DNA of 64,000 bases from Nocardia asteroides (GTDB lineage Bacteria; Actinomycetota; Actinomycetes; Mycobacteriales; Mycobacteriaceae): the NCBI RefSeq assembly GCF_021183625.1, contig NZ_CP089214.1, positions 310,001 to 374,000 of the forward strand. The letters run 5' to 3'. Made by a program: the position numbers and the translations under genes. The notes below the pieces were generated by a model. It saw only the letters and a program-made list of their open reading frames with translations, was not told where the DNA came from and did not search any database. This document shows positions 53,553 through 61,617 of this stretch, in pieces; position 1 is the stretch's first letter, and each line of letters begins with the position of its first letter.

Positions 53553-53870
53553 ATGTTCATCGTGCCCAAGCCCTACCCCCAGGAGTTCCGCGACGACGTG
53601 GTCCGGGTCGCCCGTAACCGCGAGGACGGGGTGACCCTGGACCGGATCGCCGCGGATTTCGGGGTCCATCCGATGACGTTGTCGAAATGGATGCGTCAAG
53701 CCGACATCGACGAGGGCAACAAGCCCGGAACCAGCAGCAGCGACTCCGCTGAGCTGCGGGAACTGCGGCGGCGGAACCGGTTGCTCGAGCAGGAGAACGA
53801 GGTCTTGCGCCGGGCCGCGGCCTATCTGTCGCAGGCGAATCTGCCGGGAAAAGGCTCTACCCGCTCGTGA
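53553..53870 (+). CDS. IS3-family transposase orfA
   Basis: The 105-residue protein has a helix-turn-helix (DGVTLDRIAADFGVHPMTLSKWMRQADIDEG) and a leucine-zipper-like tail (LRELRRRNRLLEQENEVLRRAAAYLSQANLPG), typical of IS3 orfA. It normally combines with orfB by programmed frameshift. Its stop overlaps an orfB-like GTG (GTGA). Intact in itself, but orfB is destroyed, so no active transposase is expected. Confidence 0.9.
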   Translation: MFIVPKPYPQEFRDDVVRVARNREDGVTLDRIAADFGVHPMTLSKWMRQADIDEGNKPGTSSSDSAELRELRRRNRLLEQENEVLRRAAAYLSQANLPGKGSTRS

Positions 53871-54440
53871 AAGAGCTCGCCGCCGACGGGATCCCTGTCG
53901 TGGTGACGTGCCGGGTGCTCGAGCTCGCTCGCCAACCCTATTACCGGTGGCTGGCCGCCCCGGTCACCACCGGGGAGGTCATCGAGGCCTATCGAGCCGC
54001 CGCCCTGTTCGATGCTCATCGTGACGACCCGGAGTTCGGGTATCGGTTCCTTGCCGACGAGGCCGCAATTGCGGGTGAGGTGATGGCGGGGCGGACCGCG
54101 TGGCGGATCTGCTCGGTCAACAGGTGGTGGTCGGTGTTCGGCAAACCCCGCCGCAAAAAATCGCAAGCCCGGGCCGCCGGTCCATGACGACCTGGTGCAC
54201 CGGAGGTTCACCGCGGATCGCCCGAATATGTTGTGGCTCAGCGATATTTCCGAACATCGGACCAGGGAGGGCAAGGTTTACATCTGCGCGGTGAAGGACG
54301 TGTTCTCGGGTCGGATCGTGGGCTATTCGATCGACTCACGGATGAAGTCCCGTTTGGCGGTGAACGCGTTGAACAACGCTGTCGCCCGTCGGGGCGAGGT
54401 GGCCGGTTGTGTTGTTCATACCGACAGGGGTAGTCAAGGC

Positions 54441-55930
54441 GGATTCAACTGGTCGTCGCAACACCTCGACTGTGGAGGTGTTGGGCAATGGCGACGAGGG
54501 ACTGGGGCGCGAAGACGAGCGAGGTTCCCGAGGGGGCGCGGCGGCAGTGGCGTGCGGATCGGGCGTTGCGGCCGGCGATGCGTTCGCCTGGGCGGCCTGA
54601 GCCATCGCGGGCGGTGCAGCGGCAGTTCTGGCGTCTGATCGCGACGGGCATCAACTCGGCCGAAGCGGCGTTGAGGGTGGGTGTGTCTGTGCCGGTCGGG
54701 GCTCGCTGGTTTCGCCACGGTGGCGGCATGCCGCCGATCTCACTGGCCGAGCCCTCCGGCCGCTATTTGTCCTTCGAGGAGCGTGAGGAAATCGCGCTGC
54801 TGCGCGCCGAGCAGGTCGGCGTGCGTGAGATCGCGCGCAGGATCGGCCGCGACCCGGGGACGATTTCCCGCGAACTACGCCGCAACGCGGCCACGCGCGG
54901 CGGAAGGCAGCAATACCGAGCGTTGGTGGCCCAGTGGAAGGCTCAGCAGGCGGCCAAGCGCCCCAAGACAGCGAGGCTCGCGACCGACGACAGGCTGCGT
55001 GAGTACGTCGGGTAGCGCCTCGCCGGCAACATCCGCCGGCCGGACGGCAGCATCGTCCTCGGGCCGGAGCCGCCCGCGTGGAAAGGGCTGAACAAGCCGC
55101 ATCGGCAGGACCGGCGGTGGGCGAGAGCGTGGAGCCCGGAGCAGATCTCGCATCGCCTGAAGGTCGACTTCCCCGATGATGCGTCCATGCGCATCAGCCA
55201 CGAGGCGATCTACCAGTCGCTCTTCATCGGGGGCCGCGGTGGTCTCGAACGCGCACTCGTCACCTGCCTGCGAACCGGCCGTGCGCTCCGGGCGCCGCGG
55301 GCTCGAACACAGGACAGACCACAAGGACACGTCACCGCCGATGTGGTGTTCTGCAAGCGTCCCGCGGAGGCCGCGGATCGCGCTGTCCCCGGGCACTGGG
55401 AGGGTGACTTGATCATCGGCACGGGCCGGTCCGCGATCGGCACGATCGTCGAACGCAAGAGCCGCTCGACTCTGCTGGTGCACCTGCCCCGGCTGCAGGG
55501 ATGGGGTGAGATGGCTTACGTGAAGAACGGTCCCGCGCTGGGTGGCTAGGGCGCGATCGCGATGAACGCCGCGCTCATCGCGACGATGGCGAATCTTCCC
55601 GAACAGCTCCGCAAGACTCTCACCTGGGATCGCGGCAAAGAGCTCTCCGCGCACGCCCAGTTCGCGCTCGCCACGGGCACGAAGGTGTTCTTCGCCGACC
55701 GCACTCGCCCTGGCAGCGGCCGACGAACGAGAACACCAACGGGCTTCTCCGGCAGTACTTTCCGAAGGGCACAGACCTCTCACGATGGTCCGTGGAAGAC
55801 CTCAAGGCAGTCGCTTTCGCGCTCAACAATAGGCCCCGCAAGAGCCTCGGGTGGAAGACGCCCGCCGAGGTGTTCGACGAACAGCTACGCTCACTTCCAC
55901 AACCCGTTGTTGCAACGACCAATTGAACCC
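54441..55930 (+). mobile_element. IS30-family element (decayed), nested in the IS3 element
   Basis: Imperfect terminal repeats GGATTCAACTGGTCGTCGC (from 54441) and, in reverse complement, GGGTTCAATTGGTCGTTGC (ending 55930) share about 16 of 19 positions. The length of about 1490 bp holds one transposase gene with two internal stops and a frameshift. Insertion sits inside the IS3 orfB, so it is younger than the IS3 element, yet both are now inactive. Confidence 0.85.
54488..55926 (+). pseudogene. IS30-family transposase pseudogene
   Basis: The protein reads from MATRDWGAKTSEVPEG through an HTH (REIARRIGRDPGTISRELRRNA) and the DDE core (HWEGDLIIGTGRSAIGT for the first Asp, LTWDRGKEL for the second, [11 protein letters not shown] for the Glu). 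In-frame TAG codons lie at 55013-55015 and 55547-55549, and a frameshift near 55708 puts the Glu region in another frame, which runs to the TGA at 55924-55926. It is non-functional. Confidence 0.88.
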
Positions 55931-56233
55931 AAGCAGTTCCGTTCCCGGCGTTTCACGCACGCGCTCAACAGGTTCGGGATGGCTGGGTCGATGGGGCGGT
56001 CGGGGCCGCTGGTGACAACGCCGCGATGGAAAGCTTCTTCAGTCTGTTGCAACGCAATGTCCTCGACCGCCATCGGTGGAGACCCGTGAGCAGCTCCGGA
56101 TCGCGATCGTGTCCTGGAATGAACGCACCTACCACCGCCGCCGGCGCCAGGACCGGCTCGGCCGGTTGACCCCGATCGAGTACGAAGCAATCATGACCCC
56201 AGCAGTCGTGCAGGCTGCATAACTCCTGCCACC

Positions 56234-56587
56234 TCAGAGTGCAGCAGCCCCGGTCACGTATCGGGCTGTGTCACGGGCAGCGCGCAGCGCCGGCTGCTGC
56301 CGTCGGCGAGGAATGAGCCCAGTGGGGATCAGCAGTCCGCAGGCGAGTGTCATCGCGGTGTATCCGGTGCCGAAATGCGCCAGGTCCGGTGCGATGACGA
56401 CCTCGGCTCCGACGCGGGCGGCGGCGGTGATGATGTAGGTGATGGGCATGTAGGTGTCGTGACCGATGGTCACGACCTCGGCCAGCTGGAGGGTTTCGGC
56501 GCGGGCGAGGTCATCGATGACCGTGCAATGGGTGGATTCATTGCCGGGCAAGCCGAGATGGATGAGTCCGATCGCTCTGTTGCACAA
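56234..56587 (-). CDS. Hypothetical protein truncated by the IS3 element
   Basis: The 117-residue frame contains NESTHCTVIDDLARAETLQLAEVVTIGHDTYMPITYII, AARVGAEVVIAPDLAHFGTGYTAM and PTGLIPRRR, a conserved-looking Rossmann-like pattern I cannot name. A TTG start at 56587 is supported by GAGG nine bases upstream. The last codons (VTGAAAL and the stop) come from the IS3 terminal repeat at 56240-56252, so the natural C-terminus was removed and the element supplies the stop. It is the last gene of a four-gene operon. Confidence 0.72.
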   Translation of the reverse strand: MCNRAIGLIHLGLPGNESTHCTVIDDLARAETLQLAEVVTIGHDTYMPITYIITAAARVGAEVVIAPDLAHFGTGYTAMTLACGLLIPTGLIPRRRQQPALRAARDTARYVTGAAAL

Positions 56588-56634
56588 GGGTTTTACCTCG
56601 TCTCTGAAGCGGGTTCCGGGCTGCTTTGCGGGGC

Positions 56635-57030
56635 TCAGAACAGGGCGTTGTTCGTGGCCTTGTCGTAGAGCCGCATGGCGCCTGGCACCCCGGAGTTCTG
56701 GTAGGAACGGACCATGAGCGCGACGTGGTCGGCTGCGTGGGGGTAGTCCCTGGTTTCTTCGGCGATCACTTGCGACAGCTTTTCCCGTGCCGAGTCCTCG
56801 AAGTTGCGGATACCGAGTTCATTGATGATCAACGAGCCGTCGACGCCGTCCCTGCTGACCACCCCATCGGTGTTGAGCCATGCGACCAGATTCGCCAGCA
56901 GGAACACCGCGTACAGCAAGCGAGCTTGCGGGTGGTGGCGTGGGACGTGGCCTGCGAGTGCGGCCAGCAGATCGGCCGAGGACGGCAACAGTGTCGGCTC
57001 GGGAGCCGGGCGCGGGATCGTTTCGGTCAT
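56635..57030 (-). CDS. Hypothetical protein (131 aa) in accessory operon
   Basis: The protein has a Pro-rich N-terminus (MTETIPRPAPEP), then HPQARLLYAVFLLANLVAWLNTDGV and DYPHAADHVALMVRSYQNSGVPGAMRLYDKATNNALF. One hydrophobic helix may be buried. No family recognised. It starts at ATG 57030, 14 bases after the stop of the previous gene, and is likely co-transcribed with its neighbours. Such small proteins are frequent in actinobacterial integrative elements. Confidence 0.7.
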   Translation of the reverse strand: MTETIPRPAPEPTLLPSSADLLAALAGHVPRHHPQARLLYAVFLLANLVAWLNTDGVVSRDGVDGSLIINELGIRNFEDSAREKLSQVIAEETRDYPHAADHVALMVRSYQNSGVPGAMRLYDKATNNALF

Positions 57031-57044
57031 GCTCGCGGGGCCTT

Positions 57045-57539
57045 TCACACTTGAGCGGGGATGCGAGGAATGCGGGTGGTGGTCACGTTCTGATTCATCG
57101 CCGACAGCGCGGCTCTGACTGAACCGAGAACGGTCAGTCCGGTGGGCCGGTACGGCCCGGGGGTTGCGGTGATCCAGCCGCGGTAGAACACGCCACGTCC
57201 CTGCGGGGAAGGCAACGGAACCTGTGTGCCGGGAGCGAGGATCGCAACCCTGTAGCCGTTCCACAGCGGGGCCTCCCGGGCCGCGACGTCGGCAGGAACT
57301 TCCGAGCGGGTCAGGAAGGTCCACACCGCGCGGCGCGGGTGGCACACGATCGGTCCACCGCCCTGGCGTCGCCGGTCGAGGTCTACTTTCACCAACTGCG
57401 CTATATGTGAGGGGATTTCGATCGCCCACACCAGTCCGACCCGGACGTTGATACCGCCGGTTGTCGGGTTGACCGTCGCCGGTAGGTACATGGCATTGCG
57501 GTAGAACAGGCATCGGCTGCGCGCGGTGTCGGCGGTCAC
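57045..57539 (-). CDS. Hypothetical protein (164 aa) in accessory operon
   Basis: The protein has beta-rich features (INVRVGLVWAIEIPSHIAQLVKVDLDRRR, GYRVAILAPGTQVPLPSPQGRGVFYRGWITATPGPYRPTG). It is preceded by a GTGA overlap with the 108-aa gene, so the two are co-translated. No family or motif recognised, and no signal peptide. Confidence 0.72.
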   Translation of the reverse strand: MTADTARSRCLFYRNAMYLPATVNPTTGGINVRVGLVWAIEIPSHIAQLVKVDLDRRRQGGGPIVCHPRRAVWTFLTRSEVPADVAAREAPLWNGYRVAILAPGTQVPLPSPQGRGVFYRGWITATPGPYRPTGLTVLGSVRAALSAMNQNVTTTRIPRIPAQV

Positions 57540-57862
57540 GACTCTTCTCCGAGTCGGGCTCGCGCGTTCGCGATGGCATCCACCGCGCGCGCCTGCGCGA
57601 TGAGTTCGGCCACCACCTCAGCTGACGGCGGCCCAGCATAGGTGGCGGCTTCCCATGCGGTGACCAGACCCGAAGACACCAGTCGCTCCAACAGCGAGGA
57701 GTAAGCGCCCCCATCCGGCGTCCGCTGCTCACAGCTCACGAGGAGTGCCCGTGCACTCACGATCTGCGTCCCGTGCGGGACGTGCTCGCCGGTTGAGGTA
57801 CCGCTTGCCTCTGTTCTCGCCGGGAGATTCATGCGGCTGCGTTTGCCCACCTGGACTGGCAT
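57536..57862 (-). CDS. Hypothetical protein (108 aa), first gene of accessory operon
   Basis: The protein is helical and acidic toward the end (SSLLERLVSSGLVTAWEAATYAGPPSAEVVAELIAQARAVDAIANARARLGEES). ATG 57862 follows GGGGGC eight bases upstream. An alternative ATG at 57832 would remove 10 residues. It opens the four-gene operon divergent from the XRE regulator. Palindromes between the two probably control both. Confidence 0.72.
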   Translation of the reverse strand: MPVQVGKRSRMNLPARTEASGTSTGEHVPHGTQIVSARALLVSCEQRTPDGGAYSSLLERLVSSGLVTAWEAATYAGPPSAEVVAELIAQARAVDAIANARARLGEES

Positions 57863-57902
57863 AGCTCTGCCCCCAATGCCTTCCCTGTCGTAGCTGGTCA
57901 GC

Positions 57903-57938
57903 CCCGCTAGCGAGGAGCGTCTGTCACCCGCTAGCGGG
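57903..57938. promoter_or_regulatory. Twin palindromes CCCGCTAGCGRG
   Basis: CCCGCTAGCGGG (57927-57938) is a perfect 12-bp palindrome, and CCCGCTAGCGAG (57903-57914) differs in one base. Their starts are 24 bp apart (about two helical turns), which suits cooperative binding by two dimers of the divergent XRE regulator. Confidence 0.7.
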
Positions 57939-57974
57939 GTTAGGGGCAACCGTGCCAGCGCGGGAAACCCCGAA

Positions 57975-57993
57975 GTACGAAGAAACTTCGTAC
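57975..57993. promoter_or_regulatory. Inverted repeat GTACGAAG-AAA-CTTCGTAC
   Basis: Perfect 8-bp arms around three As, 50 bp before the XRE start. It could be an operator for the same regulator or part of its promoter; the AT content is high for this genome. Confidence 0.75.
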
Positions 57994-58042
57994 TCTGAGC
58001 GATAGCGCTGGAACAGGATGGTGGGTATGAGCCACGTCGAGG

Positions 58043-59224
58043 GTGGGGCAGCGAAGGCGGTCGCGGAAGATCGCAGGTGTCACCCAGAAGGAACTCGCCA
58101 GGCGCGCCAACGTGTCGGTCGGGCTTGTTCGCTCTGTTGAGCAGGGGCGGGTTGCTGCCACTCCGGGGTTTCTCGGCGCGGTCTCGAAGGCGCTGCGCGT
58201 GCCGGTGAGCGAGCTGAATGGGCAGCCGTTTCCGCCTGCCGAAGCCGACTCGGGCGTGCACTCCGTGATTGGCTTTCTGCGTACCGAGCTGGCTGCCTAC
58301 GACATCGACTGTGCTGTCTCGAGCGACTTTCGGCCGATAGAACAGATCGGCGTAGACGTAGCTCAGGTATGCCAGTACCGGCGAAATGCGTCTTTTCATC
58401 GTCTGAGCGAAGCGCTGCCGCCCCTACTCAAAGAGGTACGCGCTGTCGTGCATCGGACGGTCGGCATCGAGCGCGATCTTGCTCTCGTGCTCCTGTGCGA
58501 GCTGTACTACTCCACACATTCCCTGGCGCACAAGCTCGGATACGCGGACCTCGCCGCCCTTGCTATCGACCGGATGGGGTGGGCTGCCGCGGAAGCCGAC
58601 AATCCGCTCTGGACGGCAACGGCACACTTCCATCGTGCTGCTCTGTTGACTTCCGGCGGCGACTGGGCAGCCGCGTTGACATTTCTCGAGCGTTGCCGAA
58701 CAAGCATCGAACCGCGCCTCGGTACAGGTAAGCGACCTGATCTGATCGCGTGGGGTGGTCTGCATCTTCAGTCCGGACTGGCCGCGTCTCGCGCCGGCAG
58801 GAGAGATATTGCCGATGAGCACCTCGCCGAGGCGAGATCTGCCGCTGGACGGATAGGTGATGACCGAGACCGGGTCCTGTCGTTCGGGCCGAGGAATGTG
58901 GGCATCTGGGGCGTAGCCCTCGCGGTGGAAGCAATGGACGGCACCGAGGCTCTCCGCCGATCACGGTCGCTGATCATTCCTGACGACGCCCCTCGGGAAC
59001 GTACGGGGCACCACTTCATCGACCTATCGCGTGCCTATCTATTGCACGGTAACCGGCGTAGGGCGCTCGATGCCTTGCTCACCGCAAAGCAGATCGCGCC
59101 CGCGCAGACGCGGTACAACCCCGGCGTACATGAAACTGTGCGCGCTCTGGCCCGGGCCGAGACTCGAAGCGTGGGCCTCGTCCACGATTTCGCGGTGTGG
59201 TGCGGAATCGTGCACCGGCTCTAG
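58043..59224 (+). CDS. XRE-family regulator with TPR-like C-terminal domain
   Basis: The 393-residue protein has an HTH at about residues 8-60 (RKIAGVTQKELARRANVSVGLVRSVEQGR) and a long helical region with TPR-like repeats (LALVLLCELYYSTHSLAHKLGYADLAALAIDRMGWAA, DWAAALTFLERCRTSI, GHHFIDLSRAYLLHGNRRRALDALLTA), the layout of regulators that sense peptides or proteins. GTG 58043 is used. The 3' end touches the stop of the convergent monooxygenase-like gene. It divergently controls the small-protein operon, like regulators in actinobacterial integrative elements. Confidence 0.85.
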   Translation: MGQRRRSRKIAGVTQKELARRANVSVGLVRSVEQGRVAATPGFLGAVSKALRVPVSELNGQPFPPAEADSGVHSVIGFLRTELAAYDIDCAVSSDFRPIEQIGVDVAQVCQYRRNASFHRLSEALPPLLKEVRAVVHRTVGIERDLALVLLCELYYSTHSLAHKLGYADLAALAIDRMGWAAAEADNPLWTATAHFHRAALLTSGGDWAAALTFLERCRTSIEPRLGTGKRPDLIAWGGLHLQSGLAASRAGRRDIADEHLAEARSAAGRIGDDRDRVLSFGPRNVGIWGVALAVEAMDGTEALRRSRSLIIPDDAPRERTGHHFIDLSRAYLLHGNRRRALDALLTAKQIAPAQTRYNPGVHETVRALARAETRSVGLVHDFAVWCGIVHRL

Positions 59225-59529
59225 CCGGGAATCCCTTTCACCGCAGCCGGGGACAAGAACTCGACTCGGAAGGACTCGACAAACTCACCGCGGCTGTCGA
59301 GGAAGCGACGTGTATGGGGTTGGCGCTCGTGTTCTTCGAAGGCGTCTCGATTCCTGTAGACCTCGTAGAAGACTCTCGCCAATGGCTCGTTCTCGACGGT
59401 GTGCGTCGCATAGACCAGCGTGCCGGGTTCGCGCTCTCGGATGGCGGCAACGGTCTCTTCAACGAGGTCATCGAAATCGGCAGCCTTCTCGGCGTCGATG
59501 AGGTCGAATCTCACCACAAGGGCAAACAT
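59221..59529 (-). CDS. Antibiotic biosynthesis monooxygenase (ABM) domain protein
   Basis: The 102-residue protein is a dimeric alpha/beta barrel of the ABM/quinol monooxygenase family (VVRFDLIDAEKAADFDDLVEETVAAIREREPGTLVYATH, RVFYEVYRNRDAFEEHERQPHTRRF). Such enzymes act on quinols or simply bind small aromatic compounds. It starts at ATG 59529 and is followed by the XRE gene tail to tail. The regulatory repeat R1 lies just upstream. Confidence 0.9.
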   Translation of the reverse strand: MFALVVRFDLIDAEKAADFDDLVEETVAAIREREPGTLVYATHTVENEPLARVFYEVYRNRDAFEEHERQPHTRRFLDSRGEFVESFRVEFLSPAAVKGIPG

Positions 59530-59544
59530 GCCCTGACCTTACCG

Positions 59545-59617
59545 TTCAGGATCGGGACAAGGTGCCGGGCGGACGCCTCGTGTACGTGGTCTTCACCGGC
59601 AGGGCGAGAAGTTCCTG
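59545..59617. repeat. Repeat R1, diverged copy of the regulator-derived scar
   Basis: It aligns with 61538-61617 (both begin TTCAGGAT and end AAGTTCCTG) with one 7-bp gap. The shared block CGTGGTCTTCACCGGC joins a piece of the inside of the regulator gene to a piece of its promoter. Identity is roughly 85 percent outside the gap. Confidence 0.75.
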
Positions 59618-59702
59618 CCCAGGTCCCGCACCGGTAGCGCATTGTCAGCAAGCTTTTGGATGACCTGCAAGCAGCTATCGGGCTGGATGAACAACCCTTC
59701 GG

Positions 59703-60578
59703 CTATCGGTTGGCCGTGCGCTGACGCAGCGCCGTCAGTCCCACCGCGACCGCGCCGCGCACGATCAGCCCGGCAGCGACCAGCGGCGCGAAGACCAGCC
59801 ACCCGGTGCCCCGGTGGTAGTCGCAGTAGAACCGCAGGGCACTGCGGTGGTGCGCACGGACCTTGCGATAAGGGGCGGATCGCATGCTGCCGCCCTCACG
59901 GTGGCGGATCTCCACGCTCGGGTCGAGCACCACCCGGTAGCCCGCGCGATGCATGTCCAAGGCCATCTTGGTTTCCTCGAAGTAGAGGAAGTAGCGGTCG
60001 TCGAAGCCACCGACGGCGTCGAACGCTTCGCGGCGGAACAGCATGCAGCACCCGGAGATCCAGTCCACCCCGGTCACCCCGGTGACCGGGGTGCCGAAGT
60101 AACGGCGCGTGGCGGGGTTGCCCGGCCACACGCCGCCCAGCAGGGCATGGGCGATGCCGACTGCCAGCGACGGGAACCGCCGCCCGCTCGGATACGGGGT
60201 ACCGTCCAAGCGGGCGATCCGCGGACCGATCATGCCCATACGCGGGTCGGAGATCGCTGTGTCGACCAGTGCGGCGATCGAGCCCGGCATGAGCTGGGTG
60301 TCCGGATTGGCGACGAGAATCCATTCCGCGCTCGTCGCGGCAGCCCCTTGATTGATCGCTGCTGCAAGGCCGACATTGCGCGGGTTGCGGATGACGCGGC
60401 CACCGAATTCCTCGACGATATCGGCGCTGCGGTCGGTGGAGACATTGTCGACACCAATCACATCGGCCGCATACGGCTCCACGGCAGCCGCCAACGTCTC
60501 CAGGAATCCAGGCAGATCCTCGGCGCTCTGGTAGGTCACCAGGGCCAAGCCGACGGTCTTGTCATCCGAGCTGAGCAT
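59703..60578 (-). CDS. Family 2 glycosyltransferase (rhamnosyltransferase-like)
   Basis: The 291-residue GT-A enzyme has LVTYQSAEDLPGFLETL, IGVDNVSTDRSADIV, NPRNVGLAAAINQGAAATSAEWILVANPDTQL with the NPD metal site, and GVDWISGCCMLFRREAFDAVGGFDDRYFLYFEE. This matches WbbL-type rhamnosyltransferases and relatives. It probably transfers a sugar to a cell-envelope or natural-product acceptor. A C-terminal hydrophobic segment may sit at the membrane. ATG 60578 is preferred. It lies between repeats R1 and R2 with no operon partners. Confidence 0.88.
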   Translation of the reverse strand: MLSSDDKTVGLALVTYQSAEDLPGFLETLAAAVEPYAADVIGVDNVSTDRSADIVEEFGGRVIRNPRNVGLAAAINQGAAATSAEWILVANPDTQLMPGSIAALVDTAISDPRMGMIGPRIARLDGTPYPSGRRFPSLAVGIAHALLGGVWPGNPATRRYFGTPVTGVTGVDWISGCCMLFRREAFDAVGGFDDRYFLYFEETKMALDMHRAGYRVVLDPSVEIRHREGGSMRSAPYRKVRAHHRSALRFYCDYHRGTGWLVFAPLVAAGLIVRGAVAVGLTALRQRTANR

Positions 60579-60720
60579 GTCGGCGAACCTACCACCGTGA
60601 AATCGTCCCTGAGCCACCGATTACGTCACCGACCAGGCGGTCTGTCGGCTCAGCAGCACAGTTGGAATCGTCGTCGAGTGCTCCCAAGCGTCAAGCGGCC
60701 GAAGAATGGAGCTAGCTCAG

Positions 60721-60742
60721 CGCACTCGACGAACCTCGTGCA
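60721..60742. repeat. Repeat R2, 22-bp fragment shared with the regulator gene
   Basis: The 22 bases starting CGCACTCGACGAACCTCG are identical to 61563-61584 and differ by one base from 62095-62116 inside the regulator gene. It sits between the glycosyltransferase and the HAD gene, within the 3' part of the latter's neighbourhood. Confidence 0.8.
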
Positions 60743-60753
60743 TGTCGCCGGCA

Positions 60754-61479
60754 TCAACGACTCTTGATCGACTCCATCGCTATCCGGACCGCCTGCACGA
60801 CCGCGTCAGGTTCCAGACGGCTGACAATTGCGTCTGGTGAATGCTGCGCCAGCTCGTCGGCCGGCAGTCTGTGCGCTACTGCGACGACCCCGAAGCCTGC
60901 GTGACGTGCGGTCGCGATGTCGTTCGGCGCATCGCCGATGATCACGGTCCGTGCCGGGTCGAGCGGATATCCGAACCGTGCCCGGAATCGGTCGGCGACG
61001 AAGGCGGGCAGGTCGAACCGCTCGCGCGCATCCGAACCGAACGCACCGAGATCCATATCGAGGTCCGCGGCGAGACCCGCGACCCTGAGCTTGAATTCGG
61101 CTGATACCCGCAGGTTGCCCGTGAGAACGGTCTGGACGAACCCGTTCTCCGCCAGAGCGGCAATGGTGTCGGCAGCGCCGGGGTACGCGGCCTGATCACG
61201 GGCAAGCTCTGCCTCGCCCTGAGCCATGACGTCCATGAGCACGTCGGCGTAGCGACCGAAACCCTGCTCCGCGGTCGCCTCGTCGACTCCGGAGGCGATC
61301 ACCGTATCGATGACGATCGACTCGTCGGTGTAGCCGTGAACGCGTGATGCGGGGAAGACTACCGCTGACTCATCCAGGTCGTAAGTGCGGGCCACAGCGC
61401 GCCTCAACCACCGCAGATCCGCAGGAATCAGAGTGCCGTCGACGTCCCAGACAACAAGCCCCGCGTTCGTCTCCCCCAT
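60754..61479 (-). CDS. HAD superfamily hydrolase
   Basis: The 241-residue protein has the HAD motif I DVDGTLIP (both Asp residues), motif II TGNLRVS, and motif III/IV IGDAPNDIATARHAGFGV. A helical cap lies between. It likely is a small-metabolite phosphatase. ATG 61479 is used, with GTG 61485 as an alternative two residues earlier. The flanks carry regulator-derived repeats R2 and R3. Confidence 0.88.
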   Translation of the reverse strand: MGETNAGLVVWDVDGTLIPADLRWLRRAVARTYDLDESAVVFPASRVHGYTDESIVIDTVIASGVDEATAEQGFGRYADVLMDVMAQGEAELARDQAAYPGAADTIAALAENGFVQTVLTGNLRVSAEFKLRVAGLAADLDMDLGAFGSDARERFDLPAFVADRFRARFGYPLDPARTVIIGDAPNDIATARHAGFGVVAVAHRLPADELAQHSPDAIVSRLEPDAVVQAVRIAMESIKSR

Positions 61480-61537
61480 GTCCACGGATTCTTGCAGACG
61501 AGACTGTCGGATGCAGGTGCGTCCGAACAGCCCGGCG

Positions 61538-61617
61538 TTCAGGATTGGGAGAAGGTGCTGGGCGCACTCGACGAACCTCGTGCACGTGGTCTTCACCGGC
61601 CGGGCGGGAAGTTCCTG
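61538..61617. repeat. Repeat R3, chimeric regulator fragment at the island's right side
   Basis: Bases 61563-61600 match the inside of the intact regulator gene (62095-62130, encoding AHSTNLVHVVFT) and are fused directly to promoter sequence of the regulator family (61602 onward). R1 is a diverged copy of the whole structure. The junction looks like a deletion scar between two regulator copies. Confidence 0.8.

Larger units (their letters stand above)
53867..56222 (+). pseudogene. IS3-family transposase orfB, frameshifted and split by an IS30 insertion
   Basis: The rve-type DDE integrase can be followed in pieces: an N-terminal part to about 54187, then a frameshift before HRRFTADRPNMLWLSDISEHRT (first Asp) and VVHTDRGSQ (second Asp) up to about 54440. 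After the IS30 element the remainder appears from about 55931 (RSRRFTHALNRFGMAGSMGR, the NAAMESFFSLLQRNVLDRHRW region with the Glu, and LTPIEYEAIM). Stop at 56220-56222. At least two further frameshifts lie in the 3' part. Non-functional. Confidence 0.85.
53493..56252 (+). mobile_element. IS3-family element interrupted by an IS30-family element
   Basis: Terminal inverted repeats CGGGGCTGCTGCA (53493-53505) and its complement (56240-56252) frame two IS3-type genes. The pentamer GTCAC lies just outside both ends (53486-53490 and 56253-56257), a possible target duplication, though two extra bases separate it from the left repeat. A second, IS30-type element sits at 54441-55930 inside orfB. The element ends inside a neighbouring gene on its right side. 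Confidence 0.85.

Noticed and set aside
48654..61601. Prophage or conjugative element with integrase
   Set aside because: No integrase, excisionase, portal, terminase or FtsK-like transfer gene is present. The island is described by its flanking repeats only.
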